Numbered from the stretch's first letter, positions 1 through 8,068 are shown. The stretch: 20,379 nucleotides of DNA from an uncultured Dorea sp. (GCA_910585725.1 CAJUFA010000044.1:1-20379), one strand, 5' to 3'. The notes: a model not told the origin generated them from the sequence alone. Made by a program: numbers and translations.

Positions 1-51
1 GGAGTAATTAAGCAGGTACATGACGATTATTTTAAGAATCGTAAAAAATAG
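1..51 (+). CDS. C-terminal tail of an upstream gene (partial)
   Basis: Frame 1 is open from the left edge to a TAG at 49-51. It encodes 16 residues ending in the basic, hydrophilic run DDYFKNRKK, which fits the end of a real protein. A strong rho-independent terminator follows 40 bases later, which supports a gene ending here. Too little is present to name a family. It could also be chance open sequence. Confidence 0.4.
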   Translation, partial: GVIKQVHDDYFKNRKK

Positions 52-90
52 TGGAGTTTTAGCAGGTCCGATTGTAAAAATTGAATAAAG

Positions 91-130
91 AAAAAAACGC
101 TGTACGGTGATTGCCGCACAGCGTTTTTTG
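91..130 (+). terminator. Rho-independent terminator
   Basis: Stem CGCTGT (98-103) pairs with ACAGCG (118-123), and inner CGG (105-107) pairs with CCG (114-116). A run of seven A precedes the stem and six T follow it. The flanking A and T runs can pair too, so it may work on both strands. It separates the upstream gene from the iol transporter unit. Confidence 0.9.
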
Positions 131-140
131 TGTGTAAAAA

Positions 141-238
141 TGCGTGCGAAAGAAAATTCTCTGTGAATAATAGATAAAATTTATTTGTGATTTTTGTATA
201 AAAAGCAAATTGCGTTCACGTGCACACTGTGATATTAT
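141..238 (+). promoter_or_regulatory. Promoter of the transporter-iolE operon with operator half-sites
   Basis: A -35 TTGCGT (210-215) and -10 TATTAT (233-238) are separated by exactly 17 bp. The -10 hexamer is the same as at the promoters at 4525 and 17243. TGCGTGC at 141-147 is a seven-base match to the TGCGTGCT motif found at the other iol promoters. TGCGTTC at 211-217, overlapping the -35, is a one-mismatch copy. This places the operon, by inference, in the same regulon, with weaker sites than elsewhere. Confidence 0.7.
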
Positions 239-302
239 ATACATATCAAATAAATAAAAGGACTGTGCGGGGCGGGCGCAGCCTGAATGGAGGAATCATT
301 TT

Positions 303-2411
303 ATGAAGCAGGGAGGAATACCTGAATTATTGAATTTTAGACAGCGGGGAAGGGATATGAATGAATTCATAAAAGTACCGCTGGGGGAGAAGCTGTCCTA
401 TTGCTTTGGTGATCCGGCATTGACGCTGATGTATACCATGACGACGACGCTGTTGATTTATTTCTATACGAATGTGGTGGGAATATCGGCAGGCGCGGTA
501 GGAATGATCATGCTGCTGTCGAGAGTGTTTGACGGATTCTCGGATGTATTGATGGGAACGATTATTGACAGGACGCATTCCAAGTACGGAAAGGCCCGTA
601 TCTGGATTCTGCGGTTGGCAGTACCGTACGCATTGGCTGCAATTCTGCTGTTTACCATGCCGCCTATGGGAGATACCGGAAAGGTAGTCTATGCATTTGT
701 AACCTACAATATTATGAATACCGTCGTCTACACGGCGATCAGCCAGCCTTTCCATGCGCTGGGGTCGCTGATGAGCCGGGATCGCAGAGAAAGGGATGTG
801 ATCTGTAATATCCGTATGGTATTATCGATTACGGCAAGTATGATTATTACGGCTTTTACCCTTCCGCTGATTAATATGACGGCAAAGCTGATTCAGAATC
901 AGCAGGCGGCATGGATTCTCGTGACGGCAGTCTATGCAGGGATCTCCGTATTCGTTCTTCTGAATACCTATGTGAACTGTACAGAGCGTGTACAGGCGGC
1001 GAAGAAGGAAGACGCGAAGGAAAATATTCCGTTCTGGACGGCCTTTAAAGCAACGGTGACGAACCGGTATTTCCTGATTGCGCTCGGGCTGATGGTATTC
1101 TATACGGCTTACCAGATTATTATAGGAACGGATCTTACTTATTACTGCCAGTATGTGCTGAATGATGTGGATCTGGTTATGCCGCTGTCAGCTTCGGAGA
1201 AGATAGCCACCATTGTGGGAATCGCCATGCTTCCGAAGCTTCTGCCCAAATACGGCAAACGCAGCCTGATCTGTACCGGGTGTCTGCTGGGGATTGCGGG
1301 ACAGCTTCTGTTCCTGCTGAATATTACCAGTGTTCCCTTAGGAATGCTTACCTGCATCATGAGAGGAATCGGAATTGCTCCGTTCTATGGAGTGCAGTAC
1401 TCACTGCCCAGCGACGCCATCGAATATGGTCATTGGAAAACAGGCGTCAGAGTAGAAGGTCTGATGTTCTCATCCATGAGTATGGGGCAGAAGGCGGGTT
1501 CCGGATTTACCTCCGCAATTATGGGAGCGATTTTATCCATGGCGGCTTTTGACGGACTGAAGGCTACTGCGGCGGAACAGACGGCGGAAGCGATATCCGT
1601 AATCAAAGGGTTTTACCTGTATGTGCCCATCGCGCTTTGGGCGGTTATGTTTCTGATCGCAGCCTGCTATCAGCTGGACAAGATGTACGACCGGATGATG
1701 CAGGAGCTGATTATGAGAGAAAACGGCGAAGAAGAAAAGGCTGTTCGGCAGGCGGTACAGGATAAGGAGCAGGATCAGGAGGAGTATAAGGCGGAGAGCA
1801 ACCGGATCAATATTGCGATCGGGCGCGTATACGGAAGCAGCGGGCGTCAGATTGCGGATAAGCTGGCGGAAGAACTTGGCTGCAGAGTATATGACAGGCA
1901 GATTATCTACCTTCTGGCGGAAAAGCTCGGACTGGAAGGTGCGGAAGCAGGGCAGCTGCAGAGTTATATGGATTCTTATATGGCAAAGGACGACGTGGTA
2001 TTCGCCCCTTATGCATATATGACGGCCGGTACGGCGGGAGAGATGACGGCGGCGGAGATGTTTGCTTCTCAGAGCAGGCTGATACGCAGATTTGCGCAGG
2101 AAAAGCCGGGAGTTTTCCTGGGAAGGTGCGCCAATTATGTATTAAAGGATATGCCTCATACCTATTCTTTCTATTTGTATGCGGATGATGATTACCGAAG
2201 GAAGGAGGGGAGAGAATACTATCAGGGCGAGAGTCTGGAAGAATTAAAGGCAAGAGACGAGCAGAGGAACATATATTACCGGCAATTTACCGGGACGAGA
2301 AGAGACGATCCCCAGTACTATGATATGGAGATTAATGTAGGAAAGACCGGAATTGACGGTGCGGTGCAGATAATAGTTGATTATGTTACAAGGAGGGAAA
2401 ACAGATGTTAG
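303..2411 (+). CDS. GPH-family sugar/polyol transporter fused to a cytidylate-kinase-like domain
   Basis: A single uninterrupted frame encodes two unrelated domains. Residues ~20-465 form a 12-helix transporter of the glycoside-pentoside-hexuronide:cation symporter type (MFS superfamily): EKLSYCFGD near the N-terminus, DGFSDVLMG and the DRTHSKYGKARIW loop typical of the family. A charged linker (~465-500, rich in E, K and Q) leads to residues 502-702, resembling the cytidylate-kinase-like family (Cytidylate_kin2). That domain shows a P-loop-like GRVYGSSGRQI at 507-517, YDRQI, and the family motif GRCANYVL near 606-613. The likely role is uptake of inositol or a related polyol; the function of the kinase-like domain is unknown. 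GGAGG lies 9 bases before ATG 303. ATG 357 (MNEFIKVPLGEKL) fits homologous N-termini better but has a poorer ribosome site. The stop overlaps the iolE start (ATGTTAG). Confidence 0.9.
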   Translation: MKQGGIPELLNFRQRGRDMNEFIKVPLGEKLSYCFGDPALTLMYTMTTTLLIYFYTNVVGISAGAVGMIMLLSRVFDGFSDVLMGTIIDRTHSKYGKARIWILRLAVPYALAAILLFTMPPMGDTGKVVYAFVTYNIMNTVVYTAISQPFHALGSLMSRDRRERDVICNIRMVLSITASMIITAFTLPLINMTAKLIQNQQAAWILVTAVYAGISVFVLLNTYVNCTERVQAAKKEDAKENIPFWTAFKATVTNRYFLIALGLMVFYTAYQIIIGTDLTYYCQYVLNDVDLVMPLSASEKIATIVGIAMLPKLLPKYGKRSLICTGCLLGIAGQLLFLLNITSVPLGMLTCIMRGIGIAPFYGVQYSLPSDAIEYGHWKTGVRVEGLMFSSMSMGQKAGSGFTSAIMGAILSMAAFDGLKATAAEQTAEAISVIKGFYLYVPIALWAVMFLIAACYQLDKMYDRMMQELIMRENGEEEKAVRQAVQDKEQDQEEYKAESNRINIAIGRVYGSSGRQIADKLAEELGCRVYDRQIIYLLAEKLGLEGAEAGQLQSYMDSYMAKDDVVFAPYAYMTAGTAGEMTAAEMFASQSRLIRRFAQEKPGVFLGRCANYVLKDMPHTYSFYLYADDDYRRKEGREYYQGESLEELKARDEQRNIYYRQFTGTRRDDPQYYDMEINVGKTGIDGAVQIIVDYVTRRENRC

Positions 2412-3301
2412 ATAAGAATAAAGTAAAACTTGGAATCGCCCCGATTGCGTGGACGAATGACGATATGCCGGATCTCGGAGGAGAAAATACCTTTGAGCAG
2501 TGCGTCAGCGAGATGGCGCTGGCGGGATTTACCGGATCTGAGGTAGGAGGAAAATACCCGGCGGACCCGGCGGTACTAAAGCCGGCGTTGGATATCCGCG
2601 GGATTCAGATCTGTAATCAGTGGTTTTCTTCTTTCCTGATTTCAAGACCTTATGAGGAGACAGAAGCGGAATTTGAAAAGGCGACGGATTTCCTCAGAGA
2701 AATGGGGGCAAAGGTGATCGGAGTATCTGAGCAGAGTTATAGTATTCAGGGGAAGACAGACCAGCCCGTATGGGAAGGAAAATATGTGATGAACGACGAA
2801 GAGTGGAAGCTTTTGACGGACGGTCTGAACCGTCTGGGAAAAATTGCGAAAGACAAAGGAATGACGCTGACATTCCATCACCATATGGGTACTGTGGTTC
2901 AGACGGAAGAAGAAATCGACCGTTTTATGGATATGGTGGATCCGGAGCTGGTATATCTGTTGTTTGACAGCGGGCATTTATCTTTTGCCGGAATCGATCC
3001 GGAGAAGGTGCTGCGCAGATATGTAGGGCGGGTAAGGCATGTTCATCTGAAGGATATCCGCAAAGAAATGGTGGAGAGGTCCCGCAGGGAGAGATGGAGT
3101 TTCTTAAAAGGAGTCAGAGAAGGCGTATTTACGGTTCCGGGAGACGGAGATGTGGATTTTGAGCCTATTTTTGAGATTCTTAACGAGGCGTGTTATGAGG
3201 GATATGTGGTAGTGGAGGCAGAGCAGGATCCTGCGAAGGCGAATCCCTATGCATATGCATTGAAGGCAAGAAAATACATAGCAGAAAAAACAGGTTTATA
3301 G
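2405..3301 (+). CDS. iolE: Myo-inosose-2 dehydratase IolE
   Basis: A 298-residue TIM-barrel protein of the sugar phosphate isomerase/epimerase superfamily. The N-terminus (KLGIAPIAWTNDDMPDLGGE, then LAGFTGSEVGGKYP) is the hallmark of IolE, which dehydrates scyllo-inosose to a trihydroxycyclohexane-1,2-dione (EC 4.2.1.44), the second step of inositol catabolism. Candidate metal and active-site residues include the HHH run at 158-160, D188 and H191 in FDSGHLSF, H..KD in VHLKD, and E271/E273 near the end. Length matches the family. GGAGGG precedes the ATG, which lies inside the end of the transporter gene (7-bp overlap), so translational coupling is likely. The product is cytoplasmic. Confidence 0.93.
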   Translation: MLDKNKVKLGIAPIAWTNDDMPDLGGENTFEQCVSEMALAGFTGSEVGGKYPADPAVLKPALDIRGIQICNQWFSSFLISRPYEETEAEFEKATDFLREMGAKVIGVSEQSYSIQGKTDQPVWEGKYVMNDEEWKLLTDGLNRLGKIAKDKGMTLTFHHHMGTVVQTEEEIDRFMDMVDPELVYLLFDSGHLSFAGIDPEKVLRRYVGRVRHVHLKDIRKEMVERSRRERWSFLKGVREGVFTVPGDGDVDFEPIFEILNEACYEGYVVVEAEQDPAKANPYAYALKARKYIAEKTGL

Positions 3302-3332
3302 AATCTCTGTTTATTCAGGCTTCTGTTTGCTG

Positions 3333-3344
3333 TATGCCGGCATA
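3333..3344. repeat. 12-bp perfect palindrome upstream of lacI
   Basis: TATGCCGGCATA reads the same on both strands. It lies 14 bp before the 12-bp operator dyad, in the short gap between iolE and the LacI gene. No T-run follows, so it does not look like a terminator. It could be a binding site for a dimeric regulator, but no second copy was noticed in the window. Confidence 0.4.
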
Positions 3345-3357
3345 ATTTATTTGATGC

Positions 3358-3403
3358 AAATAGCACGCATGGTATTGCGTGCTATTTGTGCGTGTGGTAA
3401 TAT
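3358..3403 (+). promoter_or_regulatory. lacI promoter with 12-bp inverted-repeat operator
   Basis: AAATAGCACGCA (3358-3369) and TGCGTGCTATTT (3376-3387) form a perfect 12-bp inverted repeat around six bases. A -35 TTGCGT (3375-3380) and -10 TAATAT (3398-3403) with a 17-bp spacer overlap its right arm. A variant half-site TGCGTGT follows at 3389-3395. A repressor here would cover the -35 and spacer, implying autoregulation of the downstream regulator. A terminator role for iolE is less likely because no T-run follows. Confidence 0.8.
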
Positions 3404-3449
3404 ATAGATAAAAGACAGAAGTGTTCTGGGAAAGCAAAGAGGAAATAAG

Positions 3450-4493
3450 ATGGCAGTTACAATTCAACAGATAGCGGAAGCGGCGGGAGTATCAAGGGGA
3501 ACAGTAGACCGGGCGCTGAACAACAGGGGGAGAATCAACCCGCAGGTGGCTGAAGAGATTCGGAAGACGGCTGAAGAATTAGGGTATGTTCCAAAGCAGA
3601 GAAGAAAGAAAAAAGAGGGGAATATAAAAATCGGCGTGGTGACCCTGCTTGCCAAATCTTCTTTCATGCTGGAGGTCAGCAGAGGAATTCGGGACGCCGC
3701 TGGACAGTTAAAAGACCGGGGAATAGAACTGGTACTAAAGGAGTGCCTGTCGGTGGACGAGAACGAGCAGCTTACGGCGATTGAAGCGCTGGAGGCGGAA
3801 GGAATCGACGGATTGGCTCTGATGCCTGTGGATTGTGAAGGGATCCGTGTGAAGATAAATCAGATGATCGAACAGAAGAATATTCCGGTGATTACCTTTA
3901 ATTCGGATATAGTGGGAACCGCAAGGAGCTGTTTTGTGGGCATGGATAACCGGAAAAGCGGGCGTGCGGCGGCGGGTCTCATGGGCATGCTGACCCAGGG
4001 CAGGGGCAAGGTACTGGTGATTACGGGATATTTCGGCAATAATGTGAATAATACAAGAGTAGGCGGTTTTGTGGAGGAATTGAAGGTTTCTTATCCGAAT
4101 CTTGAGCTTGCCGGGGTACAGGGGAGTTTTGACAATGCGGACGAGGTGGAAAAGATCGTAATTAATACCATTCAGACCGTCCCTTCTATTAACGGTATTT
4201 TTGTGGTGTCCGGGGGACAGCAGGGGTTGGAAAGGGCATATAAGAAGCTGGAGCTTGAGAAAAGGCCGTATACTATTATTTATGACCTGACGCCCAGGAA
4301 CCGAAGGCTTTTGAGACAGGGCGTGGCAGATTTCCTGATTGATCAGAACGGATATGTACAGGGGCAGCAGCCTCCGATCCTTCTGGCGGATATGCTGACG
4401 AAAAAGCTGAAGATCGAGGAGGAATACCGCTATACGGATATTGATATTAAGACAAAGCATACGCTGCCGGAAGAAGAGACGGGCAGCCTCTGA
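3450..4493 (+). CDS. LacI-family transcriptional regulator of the iol regulon
   Basis: The 347-residue protein starts with a LacI-type helix-turn-helix (VTIQQIAEAAGVSRGTVDRALNNRG, residues 3-27), whose hinge region runs to about residue 55. From residue ~59 (IKIGVVTLL) a periplasmic-binding-protein-like effector domain of the sugar-binding type follows, with GIDGLALMPVD and a C-terminal DLTPRNRR segment. It is monocistronic, with its own promoter, between two inositol operons. The TGCGTGCT motif at its promoter recurs at the other iol promoters, so it is probably an autoregulated repressor responding to an inositol-derived ligand. The ligand and the motif-protein link are inferred from position. 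GAGGAAATAAG precedes the ATG. About 150 bp after the stop lies the next operon. Confidence 0.9.
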   Translation: MAVTIQQIAEAAGVSRGTVDRALNNRGRINPQVAEEIRKTAEELGYVPKQRRKKKEGNIKIGVVTLLAKSSFMLEVSRGIRDAAGQLKDRGIELVLKECLSVDENEQLTAIEALEAEGIDGLALMPVDCEGIRVKINQMIEQKNIPVITFNSDIVGTARSCFVGMDNRKSGRAAAGLMGMLTQGRGKVLVITGYFGNNVNNTRVGGFVEELKVSYPNLELAGVQGSFDNADEVEKIVINTIQTVPSINGIFVVSGGQQGLERAYKKLELEKRPYTIIYDLTPRNRRLLRQGVADFLIDQNGYVQGQQPPILLADMLTKKLKIEEEYRYTDIDIKTKHTLPEEETGSL

Positions 4494-4524
4494 AAAAATA
4501 AGGTAAAAAATAGATAAAAAGGGC

Positions 4525-4613
4525 TTGAGTATTTCAGAAAAGCGTGCTATTATTTGTATGTGGAATAACACACAAAAAGCACGCAAATACAAAACAAAAA
4601 GCACGCAGCGTGC
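4525..4613 (+). promoter_or_regulatory. Promoter and operator array of the Fe-ADH/OFA/iolJ operon
   Basis: -35 TTGAGT (4525-4530) and -10 TATTAT (4548-4553) with a 17-bp spacer that ends in GCGTGC (4542-4547). Downstream lie AGCACGCA at 4578-4585 and 4600-4607; the second runs into GCGTGC to make GCACGCAGCGTGC (4601-4613), a palindrome. The architecture matches the promoter at 17243-17326: TTGA-type -35, spacer ending in TGC, TATTAT, then AGCACGCA copies. This is the pattern expected of repression by sites inside and just after the promoter. Confidence 0.8.
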
Positions 4614-4661
4614 AGGAACAGATATAATGCTGATGTATTGGATATAAAGGAGAGGAATCTT

Positions 4662-5813
4662 ATGGCAAGAGAATTTATTGTACCGGGACAGATTATCACA
4701 GGGGCCGGCGCTCTCGATATGGCCGAGGCTATATTGGGGCGGTTCGGAAAGAAAGCAATGATTGTAACGGATCAGGTAATGATTGATCTGGGAAATTGTG
4801 CGAAGGTCGAGGCTGTGCTTAAGAATCAGGGGGTTGAGTATACCATTTTTTCTGAGGTCGCAGGCGAGCCGACGGATACGATGATTGAAAAGGGACTGCG
4901 GCAATACCAGGAAGAAGGATGCGACTTTTTAGTGGCGCTTGGAGGCGGAAGCCCCATCGACTCTATGAAAGCGATAGGCTCTTTGGTGAAAAACGGCGGA
5001 AATATCTCGGATTATATGGGAAAGATCATTGATGTTGAGATGCCTCCGATGGCGGCGATCCCCACGACTGCCGGAACCGGTTCAGAGGCGACGCAGTTTA
5101 CGATTATTACAGACACGAAGAAAGACATTAAGATGCTGTTAAAAGGCAAGGTTCTGATGCCGACGCTGGCAATCAGTGATCCGCAGTTTACGATGACCGC
5201 GCCGCCGAAGATTACAGCGGCAACGGGACTGGACGCGCTGTGCCATGCGGTAGAAGCATATACTTCCAATAAGGCCCAGACTCTGTCGGATACATTTGCT
5301 TTGTCTGCGGTAAAGAGAATCTTTAAGTATCTGCCGACGGCGTTTCATGACGGGAAGAATGAAGAGGCAAGGATTCAGATGTCGGTTGCGGCGTTGGAGG
5401 CGGGAACGGCCTTTAATAATGCGTCCGTCACCCTGATCCACGGCATGAGCCGCCCGATCGGAGCGCTGTTCCATGTGGCACACGGCCTGTCAAACGCCAT
5501 GCTGATGAAAGAGTGCTTAAGCTATGCTTTAAGCGGCGCTTACGACCGTTTTGCAGAATTGGGAAGAAGCATCGGCGCCGCGTCGTTAGAGGACGGCGAT
5601 AAAGAAGCCAGCGAGAAATTCCTCGCGGCAGTCATAGAATTGACTGAGGGACTGGAGACCCCCACGCTGGCAGAGTTCGGTATTGATAAGGACGCATTCT
5701 TCCAGGTGATCGAGAAGATGGCTTTTGACGCGATGGAGAGCGGAAGCCCGCAGAATACAAGGCGTGCGGTTACCCAGGCGGATGTGGAACAGATGTATCG
5801 GAACTTATGGTAA
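4662..5813 (+). CDS. Iron-containing alcohol dehydrogenase
   Basis: A 383-residue group III (Fe-type) alcohol dehydrogenase. The nucleotide-binding GGGSPID lies at 94-100 and TTAGTGSE at 135-142. The expected metal ligands are D191 and H195 (GLDALCHAVEAY), H260 (HGMSRPIG) and H274 (HVAHGL). The start at 4662 is chosen because GGAGAGG lies six bases before it; an ATG at 4638 has no such site. It reduces an aldehyde or oxidises an alcohol with NAD(P)H in the cytoplasm. As first gene of an operon ending with iolJ, a plausible job is reduction of malonate semialdehyde to 3-hydroxypropionate, or disposal of another aldehyde during inositol fermentation. The sequence does not show the substrate. 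Confidence 0.9.
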   Translation: MAREFIVPGQIITGAGALDMAEAILGRFGKKAMIVTDQVMIDLGNCAKVEAVLKNQGVEYTIFSEVAGEPTDTMIEKGLRQYQEEGCDFLVALGGGSPIDSMKAIGSLVKNGGNISDYMGKIIDVEMPPMAAIPTTAGTGSEATQFTIITDTKKDIKMLLKGKVLMPTLAISDPQFTMTAPPKITAATGLDALCHAVEAYTSNKAQTLSDTFALSAVKRIFKYLPTAFHDGKNEEARIQMSVAALEAGTAFNNASVTLIHGMSRPIGALFHVAHGLSNAMLMKECLSYALSGAYDRFAELGRSIGAASLEDGDKEASEKFLAAVIELTEGLETPTLAEFGIDKDAFFQVIEKMAFDAMESGSPQNTRRAVTQADVEQMYRNLW

Positions 5814-7108
5814 AAGAGATGAAGCTTACGAAAACACAGAGAAAACAACGAATGTTAATGATGGTATTCGGCGCTTTTGCGATATTCTTTACCGGTTATC
5901 CTCATGTATGGTCGATTTATCAGCCGTACGTGATGGAGCAGGCGGGTTGGACACAGGGACAGGCATCCATGTGCTTTTATCTGGTACTTTGTACCTTCGT
6001 GTTCGGGAATATCATCGGAGGAAGGATTCAGGATCAGAGGAATCCCAGGGCGGTAGTGTTCATCGGGGGCGGAATATTTGCGGCGGGAATACTTCTGTCT
6101 GCGGTTCTGATTATGCCGTCGCCGATACCGATCTATCTGACCTACGGCGTAATGCAGGGGGTTGGTCAGGGTATGATCTATACTACGATTATTTCCACGG
6201 CTCAGAAATGGTTTCCGGGCCGCAGCGGGTTTGCGTCGGGAGTTGTAGTGACGGCGAACGGGCTGTGCGGCTTCTTCCTGGCGCCCGTCAGCCGAAGCCT
6301 GTTAGAGGCGGGAGGAGTTAGAACGGCGTTTCTTGTAATCGGTTCCGTCATTGCGGTATCCTGGATTTTATGCAGCGTCTTCTTTTTTGTGCCGGATGAG
6401 GAGTGGAGAAAAGCGGAGGAAGCAAAGCTTGCCGGGACTTCCGGGAGCACGGCGGTTCCGTCCCGGAGACAGTATAGTTCTTCGGAGATGATGCATACCA
6501 GATGCTTTTATCTGCTGCTTGCGACAATGCTGTTTGGGTTGATCTCCTACTTTATGATGTCGCCGGTATCGCAGACTTACCAGATAGAAATGGGAATTCC
6601 GGCGTCTGTCGCCGTAAGCGCGGTGATGTTCGGTTCCGTCATGAACGCCGGAACAAGGCTGATATTGCCGACGCTGGCGGATAAGGCGGGAAGAAGTGTC
6701 TGTATCAAAGGAGTTCTGGCGGTGTCGGTTCTGGCTATGCTTGCTTTAAGTATTTCTCGTTCTTATGCGGTTACCGCCGCAATAATCGTGATGTATGGCT
6801 GTTACGGCGGAATCATGGGCAGCTTTCCTTCTTTTACAAGCTCCGTATTCGGGCTGAAACATGCGGGGGAGAATTACGGGTACGTGATGTTCGGGATTGT
6901 AATAGCAACCTTCGGGGCGCCTGTCATTACGGGCGCGGTCATGGGAAGAGGATATGGTATGCGGGCAGTATTTGTAATCGGCGCAGTATTTGCGGTGTTT
7001 GCTTTTATATGCATGATGTTACTCGGAAAAGAATTGAAGAAAATGGATGTACAGGAGGAGAAAAATGGCGTTAGTAACAATGAAATCGCTGCTCATGCAG
7101 GCCGGTAA
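5807..7108 (+). CDS. OFA-family MFS transporter
   Basis: A 433-residue, 12-helix major facilitator protein. The arrangement HVWSIYQPYVMEQAGWTQGQ, GGRIQD, then GVMQGVGQGMIY and QKWFPGRSGFASGVVV is typical of the oxalate/formate antiporter (OFA) family, whose known members exchange or take up small carboxylates. The first ATG (5807) overlaps the dehydrogenase stop (ATGGTAA); an ATG at 5819 is an alternative, and neither has a strong ribosome site, so coupled translation is likely. Between Fe-ADH and iolJ, export of a carboxylate end product such as 3-hydroxypropionate, or import of a polyol-derived acid, is plausible but unproven. The 3' end overlaps iolJ by 44 bases. Confidence 0.87.
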   Translation: MVKEMKLTKTQRKQRMLMMVFGAFAIFFTGYPHVWSIYQPYVMEQAGWTQGQASMCFYLVLCTFVFGNIIGGRIQDQRNPRAVVFIGGGIFAAGILLSAVLIMPSPIPIYLTYGVMQGVGQGMIYTTIISTAQKWFPGRSGFASGVVVTANGLCGFFLAPVSRSLLEAGGVRTAFLVIGSVIAVSWILCSVFFFVPDEEWRKAEEAKLAGTSGSTAVPSRRQYSSSEMMHTRCFYLLLATMLFGLISYFMMSPVSQTYQIEMGIPASVAVSAVMFGSVMNAGTRLILPTLADKAGRSVCIKGVLAVSVLAMLALSISRSYAVTAAIIVMYGCYGGIMGSFPSFTSSVFGLKHAGENYGYVMFGIVIATFGAPVITGAVMGRGYGMRAVFVIGAVFAVFAFICMMLLGKELKKMDVQEEKNGVSNNEIAAHAGR

Positions 7109-7928
7109 TGAGCATAGAGGCGTAGGAGCGTTTAGCGTTGGCAACATGGAGATGGTAAAGGGAGCAGTCAGGGCGGCGGAAGAGGCGGATACGCCGATTA
7201 TCCTTCAAATAGCGGAAGTAAGGCTGGCACATTCGCCTCTTGAGTTGATGGGACCGATGATGGTACAGGCGGCAAAGGAGGCAAAAGTAGACGTTGCAGT
7301 TCATCTGGACCATGGTCTTACGGAGGAAACGGTAAAGAAAGCGTTGGAATTGGGATTCACTTCGGTTATGTATGACAGCTCTACCTATCCCTTTGAAGAG
7401 AACATAGAGCGTACAAAGGAAATTGTAAAGCTCGCAGGAATCTATGGGGCGACGGTAGAGGCGGAACTTGGACTGGTGGGCGGAAGCGAGGACGGAAGCT
7501 GCGATCATGGAATCCGCTGTACGGACCCGGAGGATGCAAAGATCTTTTGCGACCGCACAGGGGTGGATGCGCTGGCAGTGGCTATCGGAAACGCTCATGG
7601 AAATTATCCTGTAGCGCCGACGCTCGCTTTTGACGTGCTGGAAGAGATTCAGAAGAGGACGGAAACGCCTCTGGTTCTTCATGGCGGGAGCGGAATTACA
7701 GACGCAGATTTCAGGCGCGCTATAAGTCTTGGAATTGTCAAGGTTAATATTGCGACGGCAAGCTTTAACCAACTGACGAAAAGGGTTGAGGAATATTTTC
7801 GGACAGAAGGAGAGCATAATTATTTTAAGCTGAATGAAGCGATGGTGCAGGGAACATATGAGAATGTGCGTCATCATATTGAAGTGTTTAACTGCAGGAA
7901 AGACTTGGAATGCATATATAAATTATAA
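7065..7928 (+). CDS. iolJ: Class II aldolase IolJ (6-phospho-5-dehydro-2-deoxy-D-gluconate aldolase)
   Basis: A 287-residue zinc-dependent class II aldolase. Catalytic and metal-binding motifs are visible: HLDHGL (H80, D82, H83), EAELG (E132, E134), GNAHGNY (H178) and LHGGSG (H206). Class II aldolases with this sequence include fructose- and tagatose-bisphosphate aldolases; the iol setting favours IolJ, which splits the phosphorylated product of IolC into dihydroxyacetone phosphate and malonate semialdehyde (EC 4.1.2.29). The start is fixed by AGGAGGAG (7053-7060), four bases before ATG 7065, inside the preceding transporter gene in another frame. It is the last gene of its operon and is followed by a hairpin terminator. 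Confidence 0.85.
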   Translation: MALVTMKSLLMQAGNEHRGVGAFSVGNMEMVKGAVRAAEEADTPIILQIAEVRLAHSPLELMGPMMVQAAKEAKVDVAVHLDHGLTEETVKKALELGFTSVMYDSSTYPFEENIERTKEIVKLAGIYGATVEAELGLVGGSEDGSCDHGIRCTDPEDAKIFCDRTGVDALAVAIGNAHGNYPVAPTLAFDVLEEIQKRTETPLVLHGGSGITDADFRRAISLGIVKVNIATASFNQLTKRVEEYFRTEGEHNYFKLNEAMVQGTYENVRHHIEVFNCRKDLECIYKL

Positions 7929-7965
7929 GGTTTTCAACCTGTTTTTATCACACAGGCAGTTCGAA

Positions 7966-8015
7966 AACGCCCCTTCCCCTAAGCAGACCGGACGGCGCTC
8001 AGGAGAAGGGGCGTT
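7966..8015. terminator. Bidirectional hairpin terminator between converging genes
   Basis: AACGCCCCTTC (7966-7976) pairs perfectly with GAAGGGGCGTT (8005-8015), and CCT (7978-7980) pairs with AGG (8001-8003) after a single mismatch. The loop is about 20 bases. On the plus strand AATATTT follows; on the minus strand GTTTTC follows. It lies between iolJ and the minus-strand DUF362 gene and can end both transcripts. Confidence 0.75.
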
Positions 8016-8068
8016 AATATTTATGATTTCCATAGAATCTCATCTTGCATGATTCATGTTATGTCAGG

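Noticed and set aside
3358..3387. 12-bp inverted repeat as terminator of iolE
   Set aside because: No T-run follows, it overlaps a good promoter -35, and its core recurs at other iol promoters, so an operator is the better reading.
3735..4904. 389-codon open frame on the minus strand opposite lacI and the Fe-ADH promoter
   Set aside because: It is antisense to two clearly real genes and covers a promoter with operators. Its protein shows no family features and has no ribosome site, so it is a shadow frame.
5725..6321. 198-codon plus-strand frame across the Fe-ADH/OFA junction
   Set aside because: Out of frame with both flanking genes, with G/R-rich low-information protein typical of a shifted reading of a membrane gene.
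7071..7877. 268-codon minus-strand frame opposite iolJ
   Set aside because: The plus strand encodes a class II aldolase with all catalytic residues; the antisense product has no recognisable domain.
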